Source: an uncultured Verrucomicrobiae bacterium
Lineage (GTDB): Bacteria; Verrucomicrobiota; Verrucomicrobiia; JADLBR01; CALLMV01
Reading direction: 5' to 3'
Length of the DNA stretch: 42,257 nucleotides
NCBI GenBank assembly: GCA_938005615.1
Contig: CALLMV010000017.1
Location: 1-42,257, forward strand
Shown here: one piece after another, positions 33,973 through 42,161 of the stretch
How the letters are laid out: the number at the start of each line of letters is the position of its first letter
Numbering within the stretch: position 1 is the first letter of the stretch
The notes under the pieces: generated by a model
What the model saw: the letters and a program-made list of their open reading frames with translations, nothing else
The model's database searches: none
Told to the model about the DNA's origin: nothing
Position numbers and translations under genes: made by a program

Positions 33973-34562
33973 CGAAACCATCTCGGAGCGCGTCGGTAAC
34001 GGATCACTTCACCGGTCTCAGCGGAAACTTCCCCTGTGCCAAGTAAACGTTCCTCTTGGGAAGGGCCCGACCTCCCCCAGATTCGTACCGTCCAAACAGG
34101 GCTCAAGCGCGTGGCTGGTTTGCGGACATCAAAGCTTACTGCCGAAATGTCCGCAGTTGCCAGTTCCGGCAGTCGGCGCAGTCTGGCAAGTGCTTCTGAT
34201 GAATCGACCAATAATTTAGACTTGAGCATGACTTCCTCCGCTTCGTAAGGCATCACACGAGCACGTCCGAGTTCCGTCAGCCCTTCGCGGACTTCGTTAA
34301 CAACGCCACCCGCGACTCGCACGCGTTGGCCGTTCTGCATGGCCCCCGGGACGTAAAACCAAACATACCAGACGGTTGGATTAAGTGCAACTGAACTGCG
34401 TTCTCCGTGTACAGCGATGACGTTGGCGCTGCTGAGTGGCGATACAGATTTGGATGCCAATTCGATTGCCTGGAATGCCGTCAATCCCCGGCCTGTGCCC
34501 TGCGCAAAAGAGCAGGCAAGGGTCAGTAAAATTGCGCTGAGTGTATAAGGTATTTTAGGCAT
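33969..34562 (-). CDS. Exported protein of unknown function
   Basis: A 197-residue protein with a clear signal peptide (MPKIPYTLSAILLTLACSFAQG). The mature part contains two similar alpha/beta units: YVWFYVPGAM..RVRVAGGVVNEVREG and VWTVRIWGRSG..LGTGEVSAETGEVIR. Each resembles a PepSY-like half, with strand-turn-strand ending in a statement such as VSAETGEVI. PepSY domains often inhibit proteases or act on envelope enzymes, so a chaperone or inhibitor role for the coupled amidase is possible, but the match is only suggestive. ATG 34562 is divergent from rpsT. Confidence 0.8.
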   Translation of the reverse strand: MPKIPYTLSAILLTLACSFAQGTGRGLTAFQAIELASKSVSPLSSANVIAVHGERSSVALNPTVWYVWFYVPGAMQNGQRVRVAGGVVNEVREGLTELGRARVMPYEAEEVMLKSKLLVDSSEALARLRRLPELATADISAVSFDVRKPATRLSPVWTVRIWGRSGPSQEERLLGTGEVSAETGEVIRYRRAPRWFR

Positions 34563-34644
34563 GAAAATCCGATAGCACGGTTGACATCACAGTCAATCCG
34601 TTGCGACGATCTTCACCGGCTCTATCGAATGCCCCAAAATTTAG

Positions 34645-34673
34645 TTGAAAAATTGTGCATGAAATAGTATTTT
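34645..34673 (+). promoter_or_regulatory. Promoter of rpsT
   Basis: TTGAAA (34645-34650) and TATTTT (34668-34673) are separated by exactly 17 bp. The rpsT ATG is at 34682, only eight bases after the -10 box, so the transcript would have almost no leader. No Shine-Dalgarno is present, which fits a nearly leaderless mRNA. Confidence 0.5.
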
Positions 34674-34681
34674 TGTTATTT

Positions 34682-34951
34682 ATGCCAAACATACGCGCCA
34701 ATGCCAAACATGCCCGTGCAACTCAGCGTCGTCGTGCACGCAATATTGCAAAAAAAAGTGCTGCTCGTTCCGTGGAAAAATCGATTCGAAAACTTGTCGC
34801 TGAAAAGAAGGTTGATGAAGCAGCTAAACTGCTGCCTAAACTCGATTCAGCATTGGCCCGCGCTGCAAAAAACAACGTGTTTCACCCCAACAAAGCATCC
34901 CGCAAAACTTCCCGCGTCGCGAAACTGATTAAAGCGGCAGCGGCAGCTTAA
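34682..34951 (+). CDS. rpsT: 30S ribosomal protein S20
   Basis: An 89-residue basic helical protein matching S20: MPNIRANAKHARATQRRRARNIAKKSAARS at the N-terminus and DEAAKLLPKLDSALARAAKNNVFHPNKASRKTSRVAKL in the C-terminal half. S20 binds 16S rRNA early in 30S assembly. ATG 34682 gives the conserved N-terminus; an open frame begins at 34655 but adds nine unrelated hydrophobic residues. It lies 36 bp before dprA, and the two may be co-transcribed. Confidence 0.97.
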   Translation: MPNIRANAKHARATQRRRARNIAKKSAARSVEKSIRKLVAEKKVDEAAKLLPKLDSALARAAKNNVFHPNKASRKTSRVAKLIKAAAAA

Positions 34952-34987
34952 CTGCTCACAAAGGAACTGTCCGATCACCCCTGATTT

Positions 34988-36157
34988 GTGACAGATAATC
35001 TTGCTTACTTCATACTGAACCTCGTACCCGGATTCGGGCCTAGGAGAACCAACCGGATCATTGCCCGTTTGGGAGGTGTTCGGTCAGTGCTGGAGGCGAG
35101 CGAGTATGACCTACAGAGCTGCGAAGGAATCGGACCGGAGCTTGCCCGTGCGCTAGCCTCCTGGCGACATACGCTGCCCTGGGAAGAAGAGCTGGCACTA
35201 GTTGATGCGGAAGGTGCAAACATCCTCACGCCAGCAGATGCAGAATATCCTGAGCTGTTGCGGACTTTGCCAGATGCGCCTTTAGCTCTTTACCGGCTGG
35301 GTGGTGGATCTTCTGCGGATGTCCATTCCCTGGCGATTGTAGGTTCACGTGCCGCTTCGCCGTATGGTTTGTCTGTAGCGCGAAAGTTATCCAGACAGGT
35401 CGCAGCCGCGGGAATGCCTGTCGTGAGCGGTTTAGCACGGGGTATCGATACCGCAGCACATCTTGGTACGCTCGATGGCGGAGGGCGCACAATCGCGGTG
35501 CTTGGCGGCGGATTGCTTCATCTTTATCCCAAGGAAAATAAAGAGCTGGCTAGACGGATTGTCAATGAGGGCGGTTGCCTGCTAAGTGAATTTCCGATGC
35601 GCCGTGCTCCAGATAAACAAAGCTTCGCGATTCGCAACCGGATCGTTGCCGGCATGTGCCGGGCTACTTTGGTGGTAGAGGCTCCCCGTCATTCCGGAGC
35701 ATTGATCACGGCTCGTATGGCGAGGGAGATGGGGCGAGAAGTGATGGCTGTGCCAGGGAGAATTGACACGCCCCACGCGTCGGGCTGCCACCAGTTGATC
35801 AAAGATGGTGCTAAGCTGATTGAGGGTTTTGATGACATCGCTCACGTTTTTAATGATTTGTTTACTGGGATTGTTTCAAGTGACTCTTTCGATTCTTCTG
35901 TTGCAGCGGCAGACGAGGCTGAAAACCCCACGAGTAATAATGCCAGGATTAGAGATACTGCCAACGGAGATGCTCTTAGTGATCGTGAACGGCAGATCCT
36001 GCACTGTTTGAGTGATGGCCCATTAGATAGTGAATCTTTGGCAGAAACGCTCTCTTTACCGGCACATTTGACTAATGCAACCCTCTCACGATTGGAAATG
36101 AGGAAGTTGATCTTGCTGCAAACTGATGGTCGATATGCCCTCAGGGGTGGGGTTTAA
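34988..36157 (+). CDS. dprA: DNA-processing protein DprA
   Basis: A 389-residue DprA/Smf protein that loads RecA on incoming single-stranded DNA in natural transformation. The N-terminus has a helix-hairpin-helix/SAM-like region (LVPGFGPRRTNRIIARLGG, CEGIGPELARAL). The Rossmann core shows LAIVGSRAASPYGLSVARKLS, VVSGLARGIDTAAHLGTL, IAVLGGGLLHLYPKENKEL, FAIRNRIVAG and GALITARMAREMGREVMAVPG. A C-terminal winged-helix region follows (SDRERQILHCLSDGPLDSESLAE). The start is GTG 34988. With the pilus genes nearby it hints at DNA uptake ability, but no comEC or comEA is in view. Confidence 0.95.
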   Translation: MTDNLAYFILNLVPGFGPRRTNRIIARLGGVRSVLEASEYDLQSCEGIGPELARALASWRHTLPWEEELALVDAEGANILTPADAEYPELLRTLPDAPLALYRLGGGSSADVHSLAIVGSRAASPYGLSVARKLSRQVAAAGMPVVSGLARGIDTAAHLGTLDGGGRTIAVLGGGLLHLYPKENKELARRIVNEGGCLLSEFPMRRAPDKQSFAIRNRIVAGMCRATLVVEAPRHSGALITARMAREMGREVMAVPGRIDTPHASGCHQLIKDGAKLIEGFDDIAHVFNDLFTGIVSSDSFDSSVAAADEAENPTSNNARIRDTANGDALSDRERQILHCLSDGPLDSESLAETLSLPAHLTNATLSRLEMRKLILLQTDGRYALRGGV

Positions 36158-36192
36158 TTAATCGCCTTCGTGATCAAGCCCCGGAATTGTTA

Positions 36193-37497
36193 TTACTTGA
36201 GATAAGTTTTACGCACTTTTTCCCAAAATGGAAAATAACCTTTACGCGCCTCCGGCCATTGACTGGCATCCCACAGGGGTGTCACCAGAGTCAGTTGAAC
36301 GCCGGATTCGCGAATCTGCTTGATCTCTTCGCACAAAGTATCAGCGAGAGGGCCAACGTTAGGAGCGATCATGACACAACTGGTTACCTTTCTTTTGCAA
36401 AGTATGGATGCAAGCGAGGTTTTTGAGGGGTGAAGAGATAATGCTTCGGGTGATTTACCTTCTATTGCGGTGATGCGCGCGATGGTGTCTGCAAAAGCGG
36501 TACTGAGCCATGCAGCTCGTGGGGGCGTTTGCACAGCCATGTCGGGGCACAGTACGAAAATATGCTGGGTATTCGTTTGGGCGAAAATCGTTTCTTTGGC
36601 GCAAAGATGTTCTGAGTGAATTACCAAGGCATCAGTACATTTTGGGAAACTGCTGCTAAGGTCGTCGAGCAGCTCGACGGGTTCAGTACTTACCTCTTCT
36701 TGAATTTGTGCAGGGGCTTGTGGTTCGATTTTGTGAAGGTTGTGAGAGAATTCCTTTTGTTGGGAACGAAAGTCGTATTTGAGGATATTACCGACTGAAG
36801 GGAGATAGCATTTGCCATTGGTTTGGAGTCCTGCGACCCATCGCCAGGACAGCGTGTTCGAGGCGGCATCGAAGTCACAAAGATATTTCTCAAACAGAGC
36901 TGCTCCAAGATGCCAGGGAAGTTTACGGGTATGGATCCAGTATCCGGCAAACCACATGCGAACGTGGTTGTGCAGGTAGCCTGTTTCGCGGAGCTCTCTC
37001 ATCCATTCATCAACCAAAGCGATCCCGCTAGCAGAATGCTCGATTTCTTGGCATTGTTGTCTGATTTCGGGAGCGGCTTCACAAGCAAGCATATTCAAAC
37101 TTTTGCGATAGCTCTGCCAGACCTGCGGGCGCATTTGCAGCCAGCCTTTCCAGTAGGCTCTCCAGTGCACCTCCTGAATAAATTTTTCCACAGTGTGAAA
37201 ACTCTGTCTGGCCAATGTGCGTGTGAGGAGCTCATCCTGAGTGATCAACCTGTGGGTAAGGGCGGGGGACAGCATTGAGACATTGCTGTGATCGTCAAGG
37301 ATGTAATTTCTTTTCGATCCGTAATGTGCAGCGGCTTGATTGATAAAGAGTTCAGCCCGATCACAGGCCGACTTTCGGGTAGCAGGCAGCTTATTGGAAA
37401 TAACGCTGTTTATTGCTGAAATTAAACCAAGAAGTCTGGTCGCATTACATACTACCCAACTCGGTAATGATGGAGATGAGTGGCATGAAGAGCGCAA
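36193..37497 (-). CDS. Photolyase/cryptochrome-like flavoprotein with apparently permuted domain order
   Basis: A 434-residue protein (from TTG 37497). Residues 38-243 form a photolyase FAD-binding domain: YGSKRNYILDDHSNVSMLSPALTHRLI, FIQEVHWRAYWKGWL, ALVDEWMRELRETGYLHNHVRMWFAGYWI and CDFDAASNTLSWRWVAGLQTNGKCYLPS. No antenna domain precedes it. Instead, after a linker (244-288), residues 288-434 read like the photolyase alpha/beta domain: TDALVIHSEHL, HIFVLCPDM, KVTSCVMIAPN, ESGVQLTLVTPLW and the end KGYFPFWEKVRK, comparable to the YKVFTPFKNAWLK that closes this domain in PhrB. The start is uncertain: no in-frame ATG or GTG occurs between the pilC stop and residue 75, and TTG 37497 lies inside pilC. 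DNA repair or light sensing is plausible. Confidence 0.82.
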   Translation of the reverse strand: MRSSCHSSPSLPSWVVCNATRLLGLISAINSVISNKLPATRKSACDRAELFINQAAAHYGSKRNYILDDHSNVSMLSPALTHRLITQDELLTRTLARQSFHTVEKFIQEVHWRAYWKGWLQMRPQVWQSYRKSLNMLACEAAPEIRQQCQEIEHSASGIALVDEWMRELRETGYLHNHVRMWFAGYWIHTRKLPWHLGAALFEKYLCDFDAASNTLSWRWVAGLQTNGKCYLPSVGNILKYDFRSQQKEFSHNLHKIEPQAPAQIQEEVSTEPVELLDDLSSSFPKCTDALVIHSEHLCAKETIFAQTNTQHIFVLCPDMAVQTPPRAAWLSTAFADTIARITAIEGKSPEALSLHPSKTSLASILCKRKVTSCVMIAPNVGPLADTLCEEIKQIRESGVQLTLVTPLWDASQWPEARKGYFPFWEKVRKTYLK

Positions 37498-38686
37498 TTA
37501 CGATCGTTCCTACAACGACGGCGAGGAAAACGATCATGATGGGCTCAAGGATAGAGGTAATACCTGCAACGGCATTATCAACCTCGTCCTCGTAAACATC
37601 GGCGACGCGGATAAGCATGTCCGGTAGGCGACCAGTTTCTTCGCCAATGTCAATCATACTAACAACCATAGGTGGGAAGACGCCGGATTGTTCTAGTGGG
37701 GGAGCCATGTTTTCGCCTTCCTTAACTGCGTCATGGACTTTGCTTACCGCATCGGCTAGTACAGAGTTCCCAGCAGTTTCCTTTGTGATGTTGAGGGCTT
37801 GGAGAATAGGAACGCCAGAGGTAATTAAGGTGCCGAGCGTACGGCAGAACCGGGCTATTCCCGTGAGGCGGATGAGGTTTCCAAACACGGGCAAATTGAG
37901 CACGAATTTGTCGATGGCACGTTTGCCTGCTTCAGTGCGTTTGAAGATATTAAACGCTACTGTGATGATGATGATGGCCCCAAGTATGTACAGGAAATTG
38001 CTTCCAACAAAAGTACTCAGGCCAACGACGAATTCTGTCAGTGGTGGCAATGGTTTATCGCCAAGCATGTCGGCAAAGATTTTACGAAACTGCGGTACTA
38101 CGAATACAAGGAGGAAAGTTAAGATTGCCACAGCGATGACCATCACCACGATTGGGTAAAACATGGCCGCAACGACTTTGTTTTTGATGCGTTGTGCTTT
38201 TTCTTGAAACTCGGCGAGGCGTGTGAGGACGATTTCCAATACACCGCCAAGTTCACCGGCCTTGACCATGTTCACGTAGAGTTTGGAGAAAATCTTAGGA
38301 TGGGCCGCGATGGCTTCAGAGAATGTAGAGCCACCTTCAACTGATTCTCCCATTTTGACAATGGCATTTTTGAGAGTGGGATGTTTTTCCTGGCGGTTGA
38401 GAGTTTGCAGACCACGCAACAAGGGGAGACCGGCATCAATGAGTGTGGCAAGCTGTCTGGTGAAGACTGTAAGCGTCTTTGCATTAACCTTTTTTTCTCC
38501 GAAGGCGGATGAAGTTTTTTTCATTTTGCCAGCCCCGGCCTTAGCCGCTGCCATTTGTGTGACACCGGTGGGGTACCAGCCTTTGGCACGAAGTTGATCG
38601 GCCGCAGCGTCGGCATTTGCAGCTTCAAGGGTTCCGGAGGTTTGCTTGCCGGAGGCATCAACGGCGGTGTAGCTGAAGGTTGGCAT
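37445..38686 (-). CDS. pilC: Type IV pilus/type II secretion inner-membrane platform protein (PilC/GspF)
   Basis: A 413-residue GspF-family protein. The N-terminus MPTFSYTAVDASGKQTSGTLEAANADAA is typical. Two T2SSF repeats follow (VFTRQLATLIDAGLPLLRGLQTL near residue 75; IARFCRTLGTLITSGVPILQALNIT near 280), each with membrane helices, and the C-terminus ends EPIMIVFLAVVVGTIVIALFMPL. It anchors the assembly ATPase at the inner membrane. The gene lies 20 bp after the second PilB/GspE gene. Its stop is ATGTAATG, so a TAATG coupling exists, although that ATG is not in frame with the next gene. Confidence 0.94.
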   Translation of the reverse strand: MPTFSYTAVDASGKQTSGTLEAANADAAADQLRAKGWYPTGVTQMAAAKAGAGKMKKTSSAFGEKKVNAKTLTVFTRQLATLIDAGLPLLRGLQTLNRQEKHPTLKNAIVKMGESVEGGSTFSEAIAAHPKIFSKLYVNMVKAGELGGVLEIVLTRLAEFQEKAQRIKNKVVAAMFYPIVVMVIAVAILTFLLVFVVPQFRKIFADMLGDKPLPPLTEFVVGLSTFVGSNFLYILGAIIIITVAFNIFKRTEAGKRAIDKFVLNLPVFGNLIRLTGIARFCRTLGTLITSGVPILQALNITKETAGNSVLADAVSKVHDAVKEGENMAPPLEQSGVFPPMVVSMIDIGEETGRLPDMLIRVADVYEDEVDNAVAGITSILEPIMIVFLAVVVGTIVIALFMPLISIITELGSM

Positions 38687-38706
38687 AGGAGGTACTTATT
38701 TGAGGT

Positions 38707-40371
38707 TTATGTGTATTTCAAGATTTCTTCTACGGTGCTAATTCCGTCGAATATGGCTCTGAGGCCGTCTTCGCGAAGAGTTTCCATTCCGAGTTCTATA
38801 GCCTTTTGGCGGATCACGAGCGATGGGGCGCTTTGGGAGATGAGGTCGCGGATAGGATCTGTGATATCAAGTAATTCGTAGATGCCTTTGCGGCCGCGAT
38901 AACCTGTGTTATTGCAGCTTTTGCAGCCTTTGCCATAATAGAAATTCTTGCCAGCGACATCGTGAGGCGAAAGATTCAACGAAGAGAGGACGAATTCATC
39001 CGGCTCGTAGGGAGTGCGGCAATCCGTACAGATGCGACGAACGAGGCGCTGGGCAAGCACGCCTTCCAGCGATGCAGCGATGAGGAAGGGTTCTACACCC
39101 ATATCTATCAGACGGGTAACGGCGCCTGTGGCATCGTTTGTGTGTAGTGTTGTAAGGACGAGGTGGCCGGTCAGGGAGGCTTGGATGGCGATTTGCGCAG
39201 TTTCCAAGTCGCGTGTTTCTCCGACCATGATGCGGTCAGGATCCTGGCGGAGAAATGCACGCAAAACGCGGGCGAAGTTCAGACCGATGGATTCGTGTGC
39301 TTGTACTTGGATGATTCCTTCGATGTCGTATTCAACAGGATCCTCCACGGTGAGAAGTTTTGTGTCGATGGTGTTAACACGCCGAAGGCAGGAATAGAGG
39401 GTGGTCGTTTTTCCGGATCCGGTAGGGCCTGTGACAATGAAGATGCCATTTGGCTTTTCTATGACCTTGCAGATGTAGTCATAGATTTTTTGAGGCATGC
39501 CCAGAGTTTCAAGTTCAAGGTTTACGACAGAACGGTCAAGTACGCGCAGCACCACGGACTCCCCGAATTGTGTGGGGAGAGTGGAAACGCGTAAATCCAC
39601 TTGGCGGCCGGCCATTGTGGTTTGTATGCGGCCATCCTGTGGAATTCGACGTTCGGCGATGTTGAGGCCAGCCATGACTTTGACACGGGAGGTAACAGAA
39701 GCCGCAAGGGACTTGGGCGGGGGTGTCATCTCATATAAGGCGCCGTCCACACGGTAGCGAATTTTGAATTCGGTCTCGAAAGGCTCAAAATGAATGTCTG
39801 AAGCACGCGCCTGGATAGCTTGGGCAAGGATGGTGTTGACGAATTTGATGATTGGGGCGGCATTGGCTTGATCTTCGAGGCTTTGTGCTTGTTCGGCTTC
39901 TTTCGCGAGGTCGGCGAGAATGTTATCGGGCACGCCCAGCTCTGTGCCGTAGTACTTTTCGATGCGGTTTCGAATTTGTGTTGGTGGTGCGAAGAGGATT
40001 TGAATTTCTTTGTTGGTGACAAAAGCAAGATCATCGCGCGCTTGGATATTGAGCGGATCTGCCAGAGCAACGCTCAATGTGTTTCCAGAGATGGCGACTG
40101 GTACGGCCTCATGGAACCTGGCGGTTTGCGGAGGAATGGCGGATAGGACTTGAGGAGTCAGGTTGACGGTGTCTAAATCGATGAACTCCGCACCAACAAG
40201 AGGCGCGATTTTTTGTGAGAGTTGCTTTTCGTTTTCGTAAATTTGGAAGTTAGTGAGGATTTCTTCGATGGGTTTGCCGGAGCGGTGATATTCCTCCAGC
40301 ATTTCAGCGCTTTGGTCTGTGGTGATGTGGCCGTGTTCTTCAAGTAGTGGGAGGAGGGTATTAGCGTCCAT
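38707..40371 (-). CDS. PilB/GspE-family assembly ATPase (second copy)
   Basis: A 554-residue secretion or pilus-extension ATPase. The N-terminal MshEN-like region (1-150) is followed by the RecA-like core: Walker A GPTGSGKTTTLYSCL, Asp box TVEDPVEYDIEG, Walker B-like FLRQDPDRIMVGETRD, His box TGHLVLTTLHTNDA. A zinc-binding module has CTDCRTPYEP and CKSCNNTGYRGRKGIYE. It powers pilin or pseudopilin polymerisation through PilC/GspF. It lies nine bases after a paralogous ATPase gene of similar length, so this operon encodes two complete motors. No PilT-type retraction ATPase is seen in the window. Confidence 0.94.
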   Translation of the reverse strand: MDANTLLPLLEEHGHITTDQSAEMLEEYHRSGKPIEEILTNFQIYENEKQLSQKIAPLVGAEFIDLDTVNLTPQVLSAIPPQTARFHEAVPVAISGNTLSVALADPLNIQARDDLAFVTNKEIQILFAPPTQIRNRIEKYYGTELGVPDNILADLAKEAEQAQSLEDQANAAPIIKFVNTILAQAIQARASDIHFEPFETEFKIRYRVDGALYEMTPPPKSLAASVTSRVKVMAGLNIAERRIPQDGRIQTTMAGRQVDLRVSTLPTQFGESVVLRVLDRSVVNLELETLGMPQKIYDYICKVIEKPNGIFIVTGPTGSGKTTTLYSCLRRVNTIDTKLLTVEDPVEYDIEGIIQVQAHESIGLNFARVLRAFLRQDPDRIMVGETRDLETAQIAIQASLTGHLVLTTLHTNDATGAVTRLIDMGVEPFLIAASLEGVLAQRLVRRICTDCRTPYEPDEFVLSSLNLSPHDVAGKNFYYGKGCKSCNNTGYRGRKGIYELLDITDPIRDLISQSAPSLVIRQKAIELGMETLREDGLRAIFDGISTVEEILKYT

Positions 40372-40380
40372 ATGTGGATG

Positions 40381-42078
40381 TTAGTCTTTGTCACCCATCG
40401 TGGCGGTGACGACTTCTTCGATGGTGGTAAATCCAGCTAGTGCTTTGCGGATGCCATCTTCACGCAGAGTTCTCATGCCCATTTGGCGAGCGCGTTTGCG
40501 GATCTCGGTTAGAGATGCTTGATTGTTTATGAGGTGACGGATCTCGTCGTCCAAAGTGAAGATCTCAAATATTCCTGCACGACCTTTGTAGCCCGAACCT
40601 CGGCACTTATCACAACCGGCACCCTTCATAAATCGGGCTTCCGCAAGTTGTGCAGGAGTGAAGCCCAGTGAGGCGATCTCCGCTTCGGAAGGTTGGTAGG
40701 GCTGGGCGCACTTAGTACAAACTTTGCGTATGAGGCGCTGAGCCATAACAGCGCGCAGCGAAGAAGCAACGAGGAAAGGCTTTACACCCATATCCACGAG
40801 GCGGGTGACGGCACCAGGAGCGTCATTTGTGTGCAAAGTGGAGAAGACAAGGTGACCTGTGAGGGAGGCGTTAATGGCGATGTTGGCTGTTTCAACGTCG
40901 CGGATCTCACCCACCATGATGATGTTGGGTGCTTGGCGAAGCATCGAGCGCAGGGCCGCGGCAAATGTCATCCCCACGTCGTGATTGACAGGAACTTGGT
41001 TGACGCCTTTGAGTACATATTCCACGGGATCTTCGACAGTGATAATCTTTTTGTCTGGTTTGTTAATGTAGTTGAGGCAGGCGTAGAGGGTAGTGGTTTT
41101 ACCAGAGCCGGTGGGTCCTGTGACAAGGAAAATTCCATCGGCCAAACCCAGGATTTGCTCCATTCTTGCTTGGTCGTCTGAGAAGAATCCGAGCTCAGGG
41201 AGTCCAAGCAAGAGGGCAGTTTTATCAAGAATACGCATGACGATGCTTTCGCCATGGTTGGTTGGTACTGTCGAGACGCGAAGGTCAATTTTGTTGTTGC
41301 CTATCGTCAGCTGAATACGGCCGTCTTGAGGTAGGCGCTTTTCCGCAATGGAGATAGCAGACATCACTTTGAAACGGGCGATAATGGCTGATTGGATGCG
41401 CTTGGGCTGGTCGGGCATTTCCTGCAAAACACCGTCAATTCTGTATCTAATCCGCAGCCGTTTTTCGAGCGGTTCAACGTGAATATCGGATGCGCCCATG
41501 CGGTGAGCGTCTGCGATGATTTTATAGCAAAGCTGAATGATAGGGGCGTCTGAAGCGGAAACGTCGGATGCGTCGTCGCTTTTATTGGTTTTTACTTGGA
41601 GCTCATCATCAGAGGAGCCTCCAGTGAGTGCGGCGACAGCGTCGGCAAGTGAGCCGTAATACTTAGAGATTGCGTCCTCAATAGAGTCTGCCGGTACAAC
41701 GACCGGCATGATGGTTTTTTTGATAACGAAGTTCAATGCGTCAATGGTGTCGAGATCGAAAGGGTCACGCACAGCGATCTTTAGTACACCATCTTCTTCG
41801 CCGAGTGGCACCACACGATAACGCTGGGCGACTTCACGTGTGATTAGCTTGACGACGTTGTCAGGAAGTTGGCCAACGTCCTCTTGAAACTCTGCTGCAG
41901 CTGCGTTGGCAAGAGCACGTGATACTTCGGTATGAGTAACACGACCAGCTTTAACTAAGTGCTCGATAGCATTAGCTCCGTTTGTTGATGATGAGGAGAG
42001 TGCTTGTGAAATATCATCGTCATTGACAAAGCCGGCTTCCTTGAGTAGACCGAGGACGAAGTCATCTTGCATTGCCAT
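40381..42078 (-). CDS. PilB/GspE-family assembly ATPase (first copy)
   Basis: A 565-residue ATPase paralogous to the next gene. The N-terminal MshEN-type region begins MQDDFVLGLLKEAGFVNDDDI. The core has Walker A GPTGSGKTTTLYACL, TVEDPVEYVLKG, MLRQAPNIIMVGEIRD and TGHLVFSTLHTNDA, with the zinc module CTKCAQPYQP and CDKCRGSGYKGRAGIFE. A Ser/Asp-rich insertion (SDDELQVKTNKSDDASDVSASD) separates the N-terminal and ATPase parts and is absent from the sister gene. ATG 42078 or 42072 can start it. It is the first gene of the pilus/secretion operon. Confidence 0.94.
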   Translation of the reverse strand: MAMQDDFVLGLLKEAGFVNDDDISQALSSSSTNGANAIEHLVKAGRVTHTEVSRALANAAAAEFQEDVGQLPDNVVKLITREVAQRYRVVPLGEEDGVLKIAVRDPFDLDTIDALNFVIKKTIMPVVVPADSIEDAISKYYGSLADAVAALTGGSSDDELQVKTNKSDDASDVSASDAPIIQLCYKIIADAHRMGASDIHVEPLEKRLRIRYRIDGVLQEMPDQPKRIQSAIIARFKVMSAISIAEKRLPQDGRIQLTIGNNKIDLRVSTVPTNHGESIVMRILDKTALLLGLPELGFFSDDQARMEQILGLADGIFLVTGPTGSGKTTTLYACLNYINKPDKKIITVEDPVEYVLKGVNQVPVNHDVGMTFAAALRSMLRQAPNIIMVGEIRDVETANIAINASLTGHLVFSTLHTNDAPGAVTRLVDMGVKPFLVASSLRAVMAQRLIRKVCTKCAQPYQPSEAEIASLGFTPAQLAEARFMKGAGCDKCRGSGYKGRAGIFEIFTLDDEIRHLINNQASLTEIRKRARQMGMRTLREDGIRKALAGFTTIEEVVTATMGDKD

Positions 42079-42161
42079 TAAACCTAAATTACTGCTCGAT
42101 GTTTCAATTCCAAGCCTAAATTTGATTTTTCGCAGTCCGAGTATGTTACTTTTTTGTCACA

